A DNA stretch of 12,983 nt from Clostridia bacterium (GCA_017615515.1 JAFZZX010000089.1:1-12983); one strand, 5' to 3'; shown: positions 1-7,321, numbered from the stretch's first letter. Program-made: numbers and translations. The notes: generated by a model from the sequence alone, not told the origin.

Positions 1-32
1 ACGTCGAGATTGCTTGATCCTTAAAGGAAACG

Positions 33-61
33 AAAGGGACTGCTTCGGCAGTCCCTTTTTT
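33..61 (+). terminator. Intrinsic terminator of a plus-strand gene beyond the left edge
   Basis: Perfect 11-bp stem (33-43 with 48-58) closed by a TTCG tetraloop and followed by a run of T on the plus strand. It should end transcription of a plus-strand gene whose 3' end lies at or just left of the window edge; stop codons occur at 15-17 and 22-24 in two frames, so the frame of that gene cannot be decided. The minus-strand gene that ends at 60 abuts it. On that strand the tail is only TTTCGTTT, so two-way use is possible but weaker. Confidence 0.85.
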
Positions 62-1436
62 ATTTCTCTCTGACGAAATACAGCATTTCTTCGTCTTCGC
101 CGACCGATGAAAAACCTGCGGCGAGGATCATCTTTCGGCTCGGCTCATTCGACTTGTAGCATCGGGCGTGCAACTTGGGAAGCGAGATAAGCGCGGCGTC
201 CGCGATGGCGCGATACGCCTCTCTGCCGTAGCCGTTGCCGGCGGCGTCCCTTACAATACGCAGTCCGAGTTCGGCGGAACCGTCCGCACGGAAGCGATAC
301 AAGACCGCCTCGCCGAGAAAACGACCGGAGAGGTCTGCGATCTTGCGCGAATAGCAGACCCCGCGCGCCGCGTCCTCTCTGATCTCTCTGCCGAAATGCT
401 CGGCGTCGGGGGGGTCCGTCCCGAGGTCGCGGCGATAGTCGTAGCCCCAATAGCGATTCCTGTCGTCGTCGGTCGCAAGCGCCGCGTAGGCGGGCAGATT
501 GGCGGGCGTAAACTCGTCGATCACCAGCCGATCGGTAAAGACCGTGCCTATGGGCAACGGACGGGAAAAGGAACACAGCGCGTTCCTCTTGTCGATCAGT
601 TCGATCGGATGATACTGCAGCTTGCTGGTACGCAATCCCACGTCGCCCGCGTCGTCTTCGCGGTTGATATACGTCGCTTTGTCCGCGTACTTTTGCGCGA
701 AAAGCGAGCAGATCGTCGGATAGACGCCCTCGTAGAAAGGGAGCGCCTTTTCGATATGAATGATCAAGGTATCGTTCAGGATCTCGCCCACCGTGATCGC
801 CGCGATCTCACCGTCCACGCGGATCATCGCGGCCAAAAGATCGAGTGAATCCATCGCGCCGAGGAGCTTGAAGCAGGCGTCGTATTCGATCAGTTCTTCC
901 CTGCTGCGGGGCGCGAGCGCCTTGTGCCGCTCCAGAAAATCGTAGATCAGAGGGAGATCCTCTTCCCCAAACGGCAAAAACTCATACTGCGGATATTCGC
1001 GGAAAAACTTGTTGCGATGATTCTTCTGCCCGTGATACTTCTTGCCCCGATACTCGGCGAGGTCGCTCGTCAAATACAGATAGTCGGCATAGTTGCGGTG
1101 GCTCTCGATCTCGATGGCGGGATAGCGCAAGAAAAGTTGTTTGAGGTCCTCGTCGTCTATCGAACAAAAGCGAAGCGCTCCCCCCGTTTGACGGACGTAC
1201 TCCTCGATCAGCCGAAAGCCTTTCGCCGCGTTTTCGCCCTGCGGCGGCACGAAATACTCCGTCCCCCCGAAGGTATTTTTGATCACGACCCCGCCTTCAT
1301 AGAAGGCGATCTCGGTTTGGGACGGCTTCGCCCACATATACAATACGCCGACGGCGCGCGTGCAAACGCGCGAGGACGTATGGAAGTAGGGACGAATGGC
1401 GGCGATGTCGCTTTTTTGCAGTTTTCGAAAAGTCAT
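60..1436 (-). CDS. DUF2156 (phosphatidylglycerol lysyltransferase C-terminal-like) protein fused to a GNAT acetyltransferase
   Basis: A 458-aa protein with two acyltransferase-type modules. Residues about 1-290 resemble the DUF2156 family, which shares the fold of the aminoacyl-transferring domain of MprF/LPG synthases: YHGQKNHRN at 134-142, and INREDDAGDVGLR at 257-269 followed by KLQYHP. Residues about 300-455 are a RimJ/RimL-type GNAT domain with an acetyl-CoA loop-like GNGYGREA (400-407) and the late SNEPSRKMILAAGF motif (429-442). No signal peptide or membrane segment is seen, so it is probably cytosolic; the acceptor substrates are unknown. The start is chosen at ATG 1436. An upstream in-frame GTG (1451) would add five residues but overlaps a TATAAT box. 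Neither start has a Shine-Dalgarno sequence. It is divergent from the gene at 1510. Family assignment is fairly sure, function is not. Confidence 0.85.
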   Translation of the reverse strand: MTFRKLQKSDIAAIRPYFHTSSRVCTRAVGVLYMWAKPSQTEIAFYEGGVVIKNTFGGTEYFVPPQGENAAKGFRLIEEYVRQTGGALRFCSIDDEDLKQLFLRYPAIEIESHRNYADYLYLTSDLAEYRGKKYHGQKNHRNKFFREYPQYEFLPFGEEDLPLIYDFLERHKALAPRSREELIEYDACFKLLGAMDSLDLLAAMIRVDGEIAAITVGEILNDTLIIHIEKALPFYEGVYPTICSLFAQKYADKATYINREDDAGDVGLRTSKLQYHPIELIDKRNALCSFSRPLPIGTVFTDRLVIDEFTPANLPAYAALATDDDRNRYWGYDYRRDLGTDPPDAEHFGREIREDAARGVCYSRKIADLSGRFLGEAVLYRFRADGSAELGLRIVRDAAGNGYGREAYRAIADAALISLPKLHARCYKSNEPSRKMILAAGFSSVGEDEEMLYFVREK

Positions 1437-1442
1437 GGCTCT

Positions 1443-1448
1443 ATTATA
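1443..1448 (-). promoter_or_regulatory. Candidate -10 box (TATAAT), possibly giving a leaderless mRNA
   Basis: The minus strand reads TATAAT, then six bases, then ATG at 1436. A transcript starting at the usual distance would begin at or next to the ATG, which fits the lack of any Shine-Dalgarno sequence. The -35 region is poor (TGCAAA at 17-bp spacing), so the call rests mainly on the perfect -10 box. A short palindrome, TTTGC-AC-GCAAA (1466-1477), lies upstream between the divergent genes and could be a binding site. Confidence 0.45.
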
Positions 1449-1509
1449 CACGCGAAAAGACTATTTTTGCACGCAAATGAATAAGATTATTAAAAAGTGA
1501 GGTGATACG

Positions 1510-2424
1510 GTGAAGATCTACACGAGCGGCGGACAGTTTTTTGCGGACGGATTCGCGATCAGACGCTCCTTTTCGCTGGAAGAGGGCGAAAGTCGCTTGG
1601 TCTCCTACGTCTCGGGCACGGGATGCGGCGCGGCGACCTTGACCGCCGAGCGGGGAGAACTCCTCGTCGACGGCAGGATCGGCGTGATCCGCTGGCAATG
1701 GGGCGCGGAGCTATTCCCCCTGCCCACCCTGCGACCTTGGGAAGAGAGGGCGGAACTCGATATCCCCGATCTATCCGAACCGACGCGCGCATGCGTGCGA
1801 TGCGGCGTCCTCGACGAGATCGTGATCACGGGCGCCGTGCGTTACACCCACGCTCTCGCCTGCCCGATCTACGCGCCGAAACTCTCCCTGATCGCGGGTC
1901 AACGCGCCCCGATCGTCAGGCTAGACGCCGCGTGCGAGGAAGGGACGTACGTCGCCTTCTTTTCCCTCGTCGACGGCAGCGCCAAACGGCTGCTTGAAGA
2001 ATGCGGCGACAGCGTCCTTTGCGAAGGCAACGAGGTCAGGATCGAACGATCCTACCGCGATATGCTGTCACGGCGCGCGACCTTGCGCTATCTGTGGCAA
2101 GGCGACCGCTTTGAGTGTTCTCGCGAGATCGTATGCACAAACGAGCATACCTTCATACGAGAAGAAAAAGGTCGTGCGCTCCTCGAAGCGGCGATGGCGC
2201 GGGACCAAAGCGGCGTTGCGTCGCTCTTATCGCCCGAGATCGGCGACGTGGACGCGCTCCTCGAATATTTCGGCGAGATCCTGATGGTTCGCCCCGCCCT
2301 CGGCTCGGACAGCCCCACTGCCGCCGCGACGGTCACAAGGGGGAGCAAGGGACTTGTCGCGACGACTTACGAATTCGAGTTCGACGAAAAGGATAGGATC
2401 ATAAACCTCAAAAACGACGCCTGA
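1510..2424 (+). CDS. Hypothetical protein of 304 aa, unrecognised
   Basis: The gene is real. It has a near-perfect ribosome binding site (GAGGTGAT, 1499-1506) three bases before a GTG start at 1510, an uninterrupted frame and a TGA stop. The product has no signal peptide or membrane segment. Residues 1-215 look beta-rich, with several cysteines (for example RACVRCGVLDEIV near 92-104) and many aromatic residues. Residues about 215-304 look like a separate module: a charged helix (EEKGRALLEAAMARDQSGVA), an acidic stretch, and a final strand pair ending in FEFDEKDRIINL. I do not recognise the family. It is divergent from the DUF2156-GNAT gene and convergent with the PAP2 gene, and stands alone. 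An effector-like or cytosolic binding protein is possible, but nothing in the sequence decides it. Confidence 0.75.
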   Translation: MKIYTSGGQFFADGFAIRRSFSLEEGESRLVSYVSGTGCGAATLTAERGELLVDGRIGVIRWQWGAELFPLPTLRPWEERAELDIPDLSEPTRACVRCGVLDEIVITGAVRYTHALACPIYAPKLSLIAGQRAPIVRLDAACEEGTYVAFFSLVDGSAKRLLEECGDSVLCEGNEVRIERSYRDMLSRRATLRYLWQGDRFECSREIVCTNEHTFIREEKGRALLEAAMARDQSGVASLLSPEIGDVDALLEYFGEILMVRPALGSDSPTAAATVTRGSKGLVATTYEFEFDEKDRIINLKNDA

Positions 2425-2434
2425 ATGCGATCGG

Positions 2435-2464
2435 AAAACAAAAAGCCACCGCCCGTGCGGTGGC
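2435..2464 (-). terminator. Intrinsic terminator of the PAP2 gene
   Basis: Perfect 8-bp GC-rich stem (2445-2452 with 2457-2464) with a four-base loop. On the minus strand it is followed by TTTTTGTTTT, ideal for ending the PAP2 transcript. On the plus strand the tail is only AGTTTCAT, but the stem begins 20 bases after the stop of the 304-aa gene and may serve both convergent genes. Confidence 0.85.
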
Positions 2465-2531
2465 AGTTTCATATACGACGTTCCCTATGCGATTTCGCGC
2501 CTTCTTCGTCGCCTTTTTCGTTCCTCGTCGT

Positions 2532-3338
2532 TTATTCCTCGTCGCCGTCAAGCGGTTCGTCGCTCTCTATGCTTTCTTCCGTCGAGAGCACCTCGGCTTC
2601 CGCTTCGTCCGGTTGCTCGATGTCCTCTAAAGCGGGATCGGTCTCGGGTTCGGGGAGCGTATCCGCCTTTGGTGCGAAGCGCTTTTTCGGGCAGATCACG
2701 AGATAGGTCACCAGGCAGATCGGCACACAGAGCGCCGTCGCGGCGAACACGTCGACGATGGAATGCTGTTTGATGAAGACGGTGGACAGCATCACGAGGA
2801 CGGTATAGATCGGGCAGACGATCTTTACAAATAAATTATCTTTGAGCCCGTCCGAGAAGATCAAGCCGACCGTGATGACGATCGCCAGCATACAATGCTC
2901 GCTGGGCATAATGCAATAGGGGTTCTCGGTGCCGTAAAGCCATCTGACGATGCTGCCGAAAAAGTCGTAGCCGATCACGTCCTCGGCGGGGCGCATATCG
3001 TGCATCGTCGGATAGATCGTAAAGATCAAGATACTGACGAGGTTGGACAGGAAAATCAGACAACACATCACGACGAAGTCCCTTTTGGAGTGGAAAAAGG
3101 TCCAGATATGCGCGAACGCAATGTAGCCGTACCACAGAACGTAGGGGATCACGAAATACTTGACGTAGGGGATCTTGTCGTCCAAAGAAATATGCATCAG
3201 GTGACACGCCTCGTCGGTCAGAGAGGAGTTGAGCACGAAGTACCAAACGACGTGAACCACCCAAAAAAGCAACAGCAAAACGTACTTTCTTTCTAAAAAA
3301 TATTTCTTGATCTTATCGAACGTTCTTAAGTCTTCCAT
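2532..3338 (-). CDS. PAP2 superfamily membrane protein (lipid phosphatase/phosphotransferase-like)
   Basis: A 268-aa integral membrane protein with about six hydrophobic segments (near 18-37, 60-82, 88-109, 146-162, 172-187, 194-215). PAP2 motifs are present in variant form: an RP pair at 116-117 (motif C1, without the usual preceding lysine), PSEH at 145-148 (C2, usually PSGH), and S185 through H192-x3-D196 within [13 protein letters not shown] (C3, histidine and aspartate kept, the usual arginine replaced by threonine). This pattern matches a PAP2 subgroup seen in Firmicutes and resembling sphingomyelin/inositol-phosphoceramide synthases, so the substrate is probably a lipid phosphate or phospholipid headgroup. 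Residues 218-268 form a very acidic, Pro/Glu/Asp-rich tail, presumably soluble. The ATG at 3338 has GAGGA upstream. It is divergent from rplI, with its own promoter and terminator. Confidence 0.85.
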   Translation of the reverse strand: MEDLRTFDKIKKYFLERKYVLLLLFWVVHVVWYFVLNSSLTDEACHLMHISLDDKIPYVKYFVIPYVLWYGYIAFAHIWTFFHSKRDFVVMCCLIFLSNLVSILIFTIYPTMHDMRPAEDVIGYDFFGSIVRWLYGTENPYCIMPSEHCMLAIVITVGLIFSDGLKDNLFVKIVCPIYTVLVMLSTVFIKQHSIVDVFAATALCVPICLVTYLVICPKKRFAPKADTLPEPETDPALEDIEQPDEAEAEVLSTEESIESDEPLDGDEE

Positions 3339-3368
3339 CTTATCCTCGGCGGCGATCCGCTACACCAT

Positions 3369-3397
3369 ATAGTACGACGATTCCAAAAAAAACGCAA
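3369..3397 (-). promoter_or_regulatory. Promoter of the PAP2 gene
   Basis: TTGCGT (3392-3397) and TACTAT (3369-3374) are separated by exactly 17 bp on the minus strand, placing the transcript start about 24 bases before the PAP2 ATG. It lies back to back with the rplI promoter. Confidence 0.6.
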
Positions 3398-3424
3398 CCT
3401 TTCGCCGATAGATTCCGAGTTGTG

Positions 3425-3453
3425 TTGCCAAATGCGCCCTTTTGTGGTAAACT
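3425..3453 (+). promoter_or_regulatory. Promoter of rplI
   Basis: TTGCCA (3425-3430) and TAAACT (3448-3453) with a 17-bp spacer, followed about 27 bases later by the rplI start. It is the only good candidate between the divergent PAP2 gene and rplI, and probably drives rplI plus the SGNH gene. Confidence 0.65.
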
Positions 3454-3479
3454 ATGGAAAAAGCCACAAGGAGAACACT

Positions 3480-3929
3480 ATGAAAGTCGTATTGACCGCA
3501 GACGTGAAAAACAAAGGAAAGAAAGGGGATATCATCAACGTAAACGACGGCTACGCGACGAACTTCCTGATCCCGAAGGGACTGGCGGTCGCGGCGACGA
3601 CTGCCGCCGTACACGAGACCAATCAAAAGAAAGCGGCGGAAGAAGCGCGCAAGGCGAAGGAACTCGCGGCGGCGAAAGAAGCGGCGGAGAAACTCAATAT
3701 GGCGACGGTCACCGTCACCGTCAAGTGCGGCGAAAGCGGCAAACTCTTCGGCAGCGTGACCTCGAAGGAGATCGCCGAAGAGCTGAAAAAGCAAGGTTAC
3801 GACGTGGACAAAAAGAACATTTTGCTCGAAGAACCGATCCGCAAGACCGGCAGACAGACCGTGGAAGTGAAGCTTTATCCAGGCGTTAAAACAAAAATCA
3901 ACGTCGTCGTCAACGGCGAATCGGTATAA
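3480..3929 (+). CDS. rplI: 50S ribosomal protein bL9
   Basis: A 149-aa protein of normal bL9 length. The N-terminal 23S rRNA-binding domain carries the family signature ([18 protein letters not shown], residues 13-30, then PKGLAVAAT to 40). A long charged alanine-rich connecting helix follows (about 41-75), then the C-terminal domain with [16 protein letters not shown] (87-102) and the conserved basic segment around IRKTG. bL9 sits at the base of the L1 stalk and helps keep the reading frame. The start is ATG 3480, preceded by AAGGAG at 3468-3473; a further in-frame upstream start would overlap the promoter and is rejected. rplI is usually found near rpsF-ssb-rpsR or dnaB; here it is followed by an SGNH hydrolase gene. 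Confidence 0.97.
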   Translation: MKVVLTADVKNKGKKGDIINVNDGYATNFLIPKGLAVAATTAAVHETNQKKAAEEARKAKELAAAKEAAEKLNMATVTVTVKCGESGKLFGSVTSKEIAEELKKQGYDVDKKNILLEEPIRKTGRQTVEVKLYPGVKTKINVVVNGESV

Positions 3930-3947
3930 AAAAAGCGCCGAAGGCGC
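3928..3947 (-). terminator. Minus-strand terminator just after rplI
   Basis: Stem GCGCC/GGCGC (3935-3939 with 3943-3947), three-base loop. On the minus strand the stem is followed by seven T, giving a textbook terminator; on the plus strand there is no T tract. The only minus-strand gene that could reach it is the DUF1540 gene ending at 4521, whose transcript would first run antisense through the whole SGNH gene. Confidence 0.55.
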
Positions 3948-3962
3948 GTAATGGAGACATCA

Positions 3963-4520
3963 ATGAAAAAGGTTACTTTATTGGGAGATTCCATCAGACT
4001 ATTCGGATACGGCCCCCGCGTGCCCGCCCTCTTGGGCGACGACGTGACGGTCTTTCAGCCCGATGTCAATTGCAGGTTTTCCAAGTTTACCCTGCGCGGT
4101 TTTAACGATTGGCGTTCCGACATGGCAGGCTCGGACGTCATTCATTTCAACTGCGGTATTTGGGATGCGGGCGACGTGCTCGGCGACGGTGAACTCTTCT
4201 CGTCGGACGAGGAATACGTGACCAATATGCTCCGCATCGCACGGTGCGCTCTCAAGATCACGCCCAAAGTCATCTTCGCGACCACCACCCCCGTCAATCC
4301 CGAATACGTTTCGGTCGACAATAAGGACATCGACCGTTTCAACGCCCTCATCGTGCCGAAACTCGAGGCGATGGGCGTGGAGATCAACGACCTGCACGCT
4401 CTCGTTGCCGAGGACATCGAAGGGAATATCTGCGAGGATAAACTGCACCTCTCCGAGCTCGGCGCCGAGCGCTGCGCTAAGCAGGTCGCGCGGGTCATTC
4501 GCGCAAGGCTCGACGAATAG
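3963..4520 (+). CDS. SGNH/GDSL-type hydrolase
   Basis: A 185-aa protein with the SGNH hydrolase blocks. Block I is LLGDS with the nucleophile Ser10, block II glycine is probably Gly46 (LRGFND), block III asparagine is Asn63 in HFNCGIWD, and block V is Asp159-x2-His162 in EDKLHLSELG. These enzymes hydrolyse esters or acyl groups on lipids, carbohydrates or peptidoglycan; the substrate is not shown. No signal peptide is seen, so the enzyme is probably cytosolic. The start is ATG 3963, with GGAG at 3953-3956 and six bases spacing; an in-frame ATG at 3951 adds four residues but would contain that binding site. It lies 33 bases after rplI and probably shares its promoter. It ends in TAG at 4518-4520, directly abutting the stop codon of the convergent DUF1540 gene. 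Confidence 0.85.
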   Translation: MKKVTLLGDSIRLFGYGPRVPALLGDDVTVFQPDVNCRFSKFTLRGFNDWRSDMAGSDVIHFNCGIWDAGDVLGDGELFSSDEEYVTNMLRIARCALKITPKVIFATTTPVNPEYVSVDNKDIDRFNALIVPKLEAMGVEINDLHALVAEDIEGNICEDKLHLSELGAERCAKQVARVIRARLDE

Positions 4521-4829
4521 TCAGCTCTTTTTCCTCGTCATACATTTGGTCTTGACCAGCCCGTCCTCGACGTTGATCGCTTCGAGGCCGCATAGGCTGT
4601 TCACGTTGAAGATGCAGTCCGCCGCGCATTGCACGACGGTATCGACGTTATCGAGAAGATCCGCTTCGGGCGCGGCTTCGTAATTCGCGAAGATCTGCGA
4701 CAGTTCCCCGCCGTCCCTTTTGATCTTGGTCTTGCACACGCCGTTGGGGCCGATGTCGATAATCCCCGCCATACAGCGCTCGCATTCGTTGTGTTCACAG
4801 TTACTCGTTCCGCATCTGAGTCCTTTCAT
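4521..4829 (-). CDS. Cysteine-rich protein with two DUF1540-like motifs
   Basis: A 102-aa protein with nine cysteines in two similar clusters. The N-terminal cluster is C6-x4-C11-x4-C16-x2-C19-x12-C32 (with the CEHNECERC core), the C-terminal one C68-x3-C72-x7-C80-x15-C96 (QCAADCIFNVNSLCGLEAI). Both fit the DUF1540 pattern C-x-x-x-x-C-x-(H/F)-N...C-x-A/L-x-x-I, common in Clostridia and thought to bind metal; the function is unknown. The start ATG 4829 has a strong GGAGG five bases upstream. The stop codon touches that of the convergent SGNH gene with no gap. A possible promoter region upstream contains CATAAT and a small palindrome (4860-4872) but no good -35 box. Confidence 0.85.
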   Translation of the reverse strand: MKGLRCGTSNCEHNECERCMAGIIDIGPNGVCKTKIKRDGGELSQIFANYEAAPEADLLDNVDTVVQCAADCIFNVNSLCGLEAINVEDGLVKTKCMTRKKS

Positions 4830-4932
4830 ATCTACCTCCGCTACGAGGTATTATGCCCTATCGTCAGACGATTTATGCATACCGTCTCGGGGCAATATGA
4901 TCCATTATCCGCGCAGAACAAGGGAAAAACAC

Positions 4933-4965
4933 AAAAAAACCACCGGACGAACCGATGGTTTTTTT
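4933..4965 (-). terminator. Terminator of the rplJ-rplL transcript (works in both directions)
   Basis: Ten-bp stem of AAAAAAACCA (4933-4942) with TGGTTTTTTT (4956-4965). An inner three-bp CGG/CCG stem closes a five-base loop after one mismatch. T runs follow on both strands. It lies 31 bases after the rplL stop codon and marks the 3' end of the ribosomal protein cluster. Confidence 0.9.
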
Positions 4966-4996
4966 GTTCTTAAAAGGTAATAGCTTGTAAAGTCGA

Positions 4997-5380
4997 TTAC
5001 TTGACTTCGACTTCGGCGCCCGCAGCCTTGAGAGCCTCGACAGCCTTGTCCGCTTCTTCCTTGGTGACGTTCTCTTTGACCGCCTTGGGAGCGCCGTCAA
5101 CGAGACCCTTCGCCTCGGCGAGGCCGAGACTGGTGAGCTCACGCACAGCCTTGATGACCGCGATCTTGTTCGCGCCGACAGCCTTCAGGATAACGGTGAA
5201 CTCGGTCTTCTCCTCAGCAGCGGGAGCAGCGGCAGCCGCACCGGCAACGGGAGCAGCCACAGCAGCCACGGGAGCCGCAGCGGACACACCGAACTCTTCC
5301 TCAAGAGCCTTAACGAGTTTGCTGACCTCGAGAACGGTCATACCTTTGATTTCTTCAATAAGCTTTTCGATATCTGCCAT
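4997..5380 (-). CDS. rplL: 50S ribosomal protein bL12 (L7/L12)
   Basis: A 127-aa L7/L12 stalk protein. Residues 1-32 form the dimerisation and L10-binding domain ([20 protein letters not shown]). Residues 33-56 are an Ala/Pro/Val-rich flexible hinge, and 57-127 are the C-terminal domain that recruits translation factors ([24 protein letters not shown]). The start is ATG 5380, preceded by GGAGG with eight bases spacing; an upstream in-frame TTG lies inside that binding site. It follows rplJ after 68 AT-rich bases with little structure, consistent with the high L12 output needed for several copies per ribosome. It is the last gene of the cluster; rpoB does not follow. Confidence 0.97.
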   Translation of the reverse strand: MADIEKLIEEIKGMTVLEVSKLVKALEEEFGVSAAAPVAAVAAPVAGAAAAAPAAEEKTEFTVILKAVGANKIAVIKAVRELTSLGLAEAKGLVDGAPKAVKENVTKEEADKAVEALKAAGAEVEVK

Positions 5381-5448
5381 TTTAGTATCCTCCAATAATT
5401 TTTACTTGATATTTGTTTTGGTTATAGTTGACGATTTGGTGAATGGGT

Positions 5449-5964
5449 TTACTTTTCCGCGATCTGATTAAGCACTCTGGCAAGTCCCGCGATGGTCTCG
5501 TTGAGCACTCTGGCGAGCCCGCTGATCGGAGCGGACATCGTACCGAGCAATTTCGCAATGAGCACCTCCTTGGGCGGGAGCGTTGCGAGCTCCTTGACGC
5601 CGTCCGGCGTAATGTAGGCGCCGTCGACCATGCCGCACTTGATGCTGACCTTCTTGGTCTTGTCCGCGCTCTCCAAGAGGATCTTGGCGGGAGCGGCGGG
5701 ATCGGTCATCGCGAAAGCGACAGCCGTCGGACCGTTCAGCGCTTCGTCAAACTCGGTGTAGCCGAGCTCGTTCAAAGCCTTCTGCATCAGCCTGTTCTTC
5801 AGCACGCGGTACTCGACGTTGGCTTCGCGGAGCGTCTTGCGGAGTTCGGTATCCTCAAAGACGGTCAGACCCTTGTAGTCCACGATAACGATGGACTGCG
5901 CGGCACCGATCTTCTCCTTGAGCTCTTCGACGAGTTGCTTTTTCTCTTCCAATGCTGCTGACAC
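5449..5964 (-). CDS. rplJ: 50S ribosomal protein uL10
   Basis: A 171-aa uL10, the stalk base protein that carries the L7/L12 dimers. The N-terminal rRNA-binding part is typical: SIVIVDYKGLTV (24-35) and the block EYRVLKNRLMQKAL (51-64). The C-terminal L12-binding helix ends in a near repeat, GLARVLNETIA then GLARVLNQIAE, also visible in the DNA (5465-5525). The start is GTG 5964, with AGGAGG eight bases upstream. Expression is probably controlled by the leader and attenuator at 5991-6103, the classical feedback site for L10 or the L10-L12 complex. Confidence 0.97.
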   Translation of the reverse strand: MSAALEEKKQLVEELKEKIGAAQSIVIVDYKGLTVFEDTELRKTLREANVEYRVLKNRLMQKALNELGYTEFDEALNGPTAVAFAMTDPAAPAKILLESADKTKKVSIKCGMVDGAYITPDGVKELATLPPKEVLIAKLLGTMSAPISGLARVLNETIAGLARVLNQIAEK

Positions 5965-5990
5965 GTTAGTTACCTCCTTTTAAGAATCCG

Positions 5991-6103
5991 AGAACAAAAA
6001 TGCTCTCACCGTCAAAAGACAATGAGAGCATAATTTCACGATTCGAAATCACATCCTCGGCAAGCCCTTTCGGTTACGGTCGCCCGCTTGCTGTCTTAAG
6101 ACG
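5991..6103 (-). promoter_or_regulatory. L10-type leader (rplJ-rplL autoregulatory 5' UTR) with attenuator
   Basis: The leader starts near 6103, seven bases after the -10 box. Its first part folds into a stem GCAAGC (6091-6086) with GCUUGC (6065-6060), enclosing CCGAAAGG, followed by GCCGAGGAUGUGA. This resembles the L10-binding, kink-turn-containing leader described upstream of rplJ in Firmicutes (Rfam L10_leader). It ends in a strong terminator hairpin: AUGCUCUCA (6008-6000) paired with UGAGAGCAU (6031-6023), extended by UUGUC/GACGG around a UUUU loop and followed by UUUUUG. Premature termination would cut off rplJ and rplL. The competing antiterminator pairing could not be identified by eye. 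Confidence 0.75.
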
Positions 6104-6109
6104 TATATT

Positions 6110-6138
6110 ATTGTATGTTAGTTTGCTTGCGCTGTCAA
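6110..6138 (-). promoter_or_regulatory. Promoter of rplJ-rplL
   Basis: A perfect TTGACA (6133-6138), 17-bp spacer and TACAAT (6110-6115) on the minus strand, between the rplA stop and the L10-type leader. No terminator separates rplA from it, so rplJ-rplL can also receive readthrough from the upstream genes. Confidence 0.9.
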
Positions 6139-6156
6139 GCGTTTTCGCAGGGAAAA

Positions 6157-6852
6157 TTATGCGTTCGCTTTGGCGTAGCTGACCTTGATGCCGGGGCCCA
6201 TCGTGGTGGAGATCGATACCGAACGGAGGTAGGTGCCCTTCGCGGTGCTCGGCTTCGCCTTGATGATGGCGTCCATCACGGTCGCGAAGTTCTCGTGGAG
6301 CTTCTCCGCACCGAAACTGACCTTACCCACGGCAACGTGGATGATATTGGTCTTGTCCAGTCTGTACTCGACCTTACCTGCCTTGACCTCTTTGACAGCC
6401 TTCGCGACGTCCATCGTGACGGTGCCGCTCTTCGGGTTCGGCATGAGGCCCTTAGGACCGAGCAAACGAGCGATACGACCGACCATACCCATCATATCGG
6501 GGGTGGTGATACACACGTCGAAATCGAACCAATTGTCCTTTTGGATCTTCGCGATGATCTCGTCCGCACCGACGATGTCGGCGCCCGCCGCCTGCGCTTC
6601 GTCCGCCTTCTCGCCCTTCGCGATCACGAGGACCTTGACGCTCTTACCGGTGCCGTTCGGGAGAACGACCACGCCACGGACCTGCTGATCCGCGTGCTTG
6701 CTGTCCACGCCGAGCTTGACGTGCAATTCGACGGATTCGTCGAACTTCGCCGTCGCGGTCTTCACCGCGAGAGCCATCGCTTCGACGCTGTCGTAGATCT
6801 TGTTGGATTCCACCAAGGCGGAAACTTCCTTAAATCTCTTGCTGATCTTCAT
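6157..6852 (-). CDS. rplA: 50S ribosomal protein uL1
   Basis: A 231-aa uL1, full length. The family signature is at residues 125-146 ([20 protein letters not shown]), and the C-terminal block [19 protein letters not shown] is typical. uL1 forms the L1 stalk at the ribosomal E site and in many bacteria represses its own rplK-rplA mRNA. The start is ATG 6852, with GGAGG at 6861-6865 eight bases upstream; a GTG at 6861 in the same frame overlaps the binding site and is rejected. The binding site directly follows the rplK stop codon, so the two genes are probably translationally coupled. Confidence 0.97.
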   Translation of the reverse strand: MKISKRFKEVSALVESNKIYDSVEAMALAVKTATAKFDESVELHVKLGVDSKHADQQVRGVVVLPNGTGKSVKVLVIAKGEKADEAQAAGADIVGADEIIAKIQKDNWFDFDVCITTPDMMGMVGRIARLLGPKGLMPNPKSGTVTMDVAKAVKEVKAGKVEYRLDKTNIIHVAVGKVSFGAEKLHENFATVMDAIIKAKPSTAKGTYLRSVSISTTMGPGIKVSYAKANA

Positions 6853-6865
6853 ATTCGCCACCTCC

Positions 6866-7291
6866 TCAGTCTTCCACGACGACGCCCATGCTGCGCGCCG
6901 TACCTGCGATCATGCTCATCGCCGCCTCGAGGGAAGCCGCGTTCAGATCGGGCATTTTGAGCTCCGCGATCTCCTTGATCTGCGCCTTGGTGATCTTAGC
7001 GACCTTGTCCTTATTCGGCTTCGCAGAACCGCTCTCGATGCCGCAAGCCTTCTTGATGAGGACGGGTGCGGGCGGGGTCTTGGTGATGAAGCTGAAAGAA
7101 CGATCGTTGTAGATGGTCATAACGACCGGGATCACGAGACCGATCTTGTCCGCCGTCTTGTCGTTGAACTCCTTGACGAATCCCGGCAGGTTGATGCCGT
7201 GCGGACCGAGGGTGGAGCCTACGGGCGGTCCCGGGGTGGCTTTACCCGCGGGCAGTTGTAACTTGACGATTGCCGTAACTTTCTTTGCCAT
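6866..7291 (-). CDS. rplK: 50S ribosomal protein uL11
   Basis: A 141-aa uL11, exactly the usual length. The N-terminal domain has the characteristic [16 protein letters not shown] (10-25) and [13 protein letters not shown] (31-43). The C-terminal 23S rRNA-binding domain has [10 protein letters not shown] and [22 protein letters not shown]. uL11 sits at the GTPase-associated centre. The start is ATG 7291, with AAGGAGGT eight bases upstream; the longer in-frame reading (to 7315) would run across this binding site. It lies 99 bases after nusG, a gap holding a possible L1-binding stem and TATAAT boxes. Confidence 0.97.
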   Translation of the reverse strand: MAKKVTAIVKLQLPAGKATPGPPVGSTLGPHGINLPGFVKEFNDKTADKIGLVIPVVMTIYNDRSFSFITKTPPAPVLIKKACGIESGSAKPNKDKVAKITKAQIKEIAELKMPDLNAASLEAAMSMIAGTARSMGVVVED

Positions 7292-7321
7292 AGTGATTAC
7301 CTCCTTACTATGCAAAACGTG

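Noticed and set aside
168..848. 226-codon plus-strand frame opposite the DUF2156-GNAT gene
   Set aside because: Shadow frame; the minus-strand product has recognisable motifs in both domains.
4860..4872. Palindrome ATCGT-CAG-ACGAT upstream of the DUF1540 gene as an operator
   Set aside because: Only five-base arms and no convincing -35 box nearby; could be chance.
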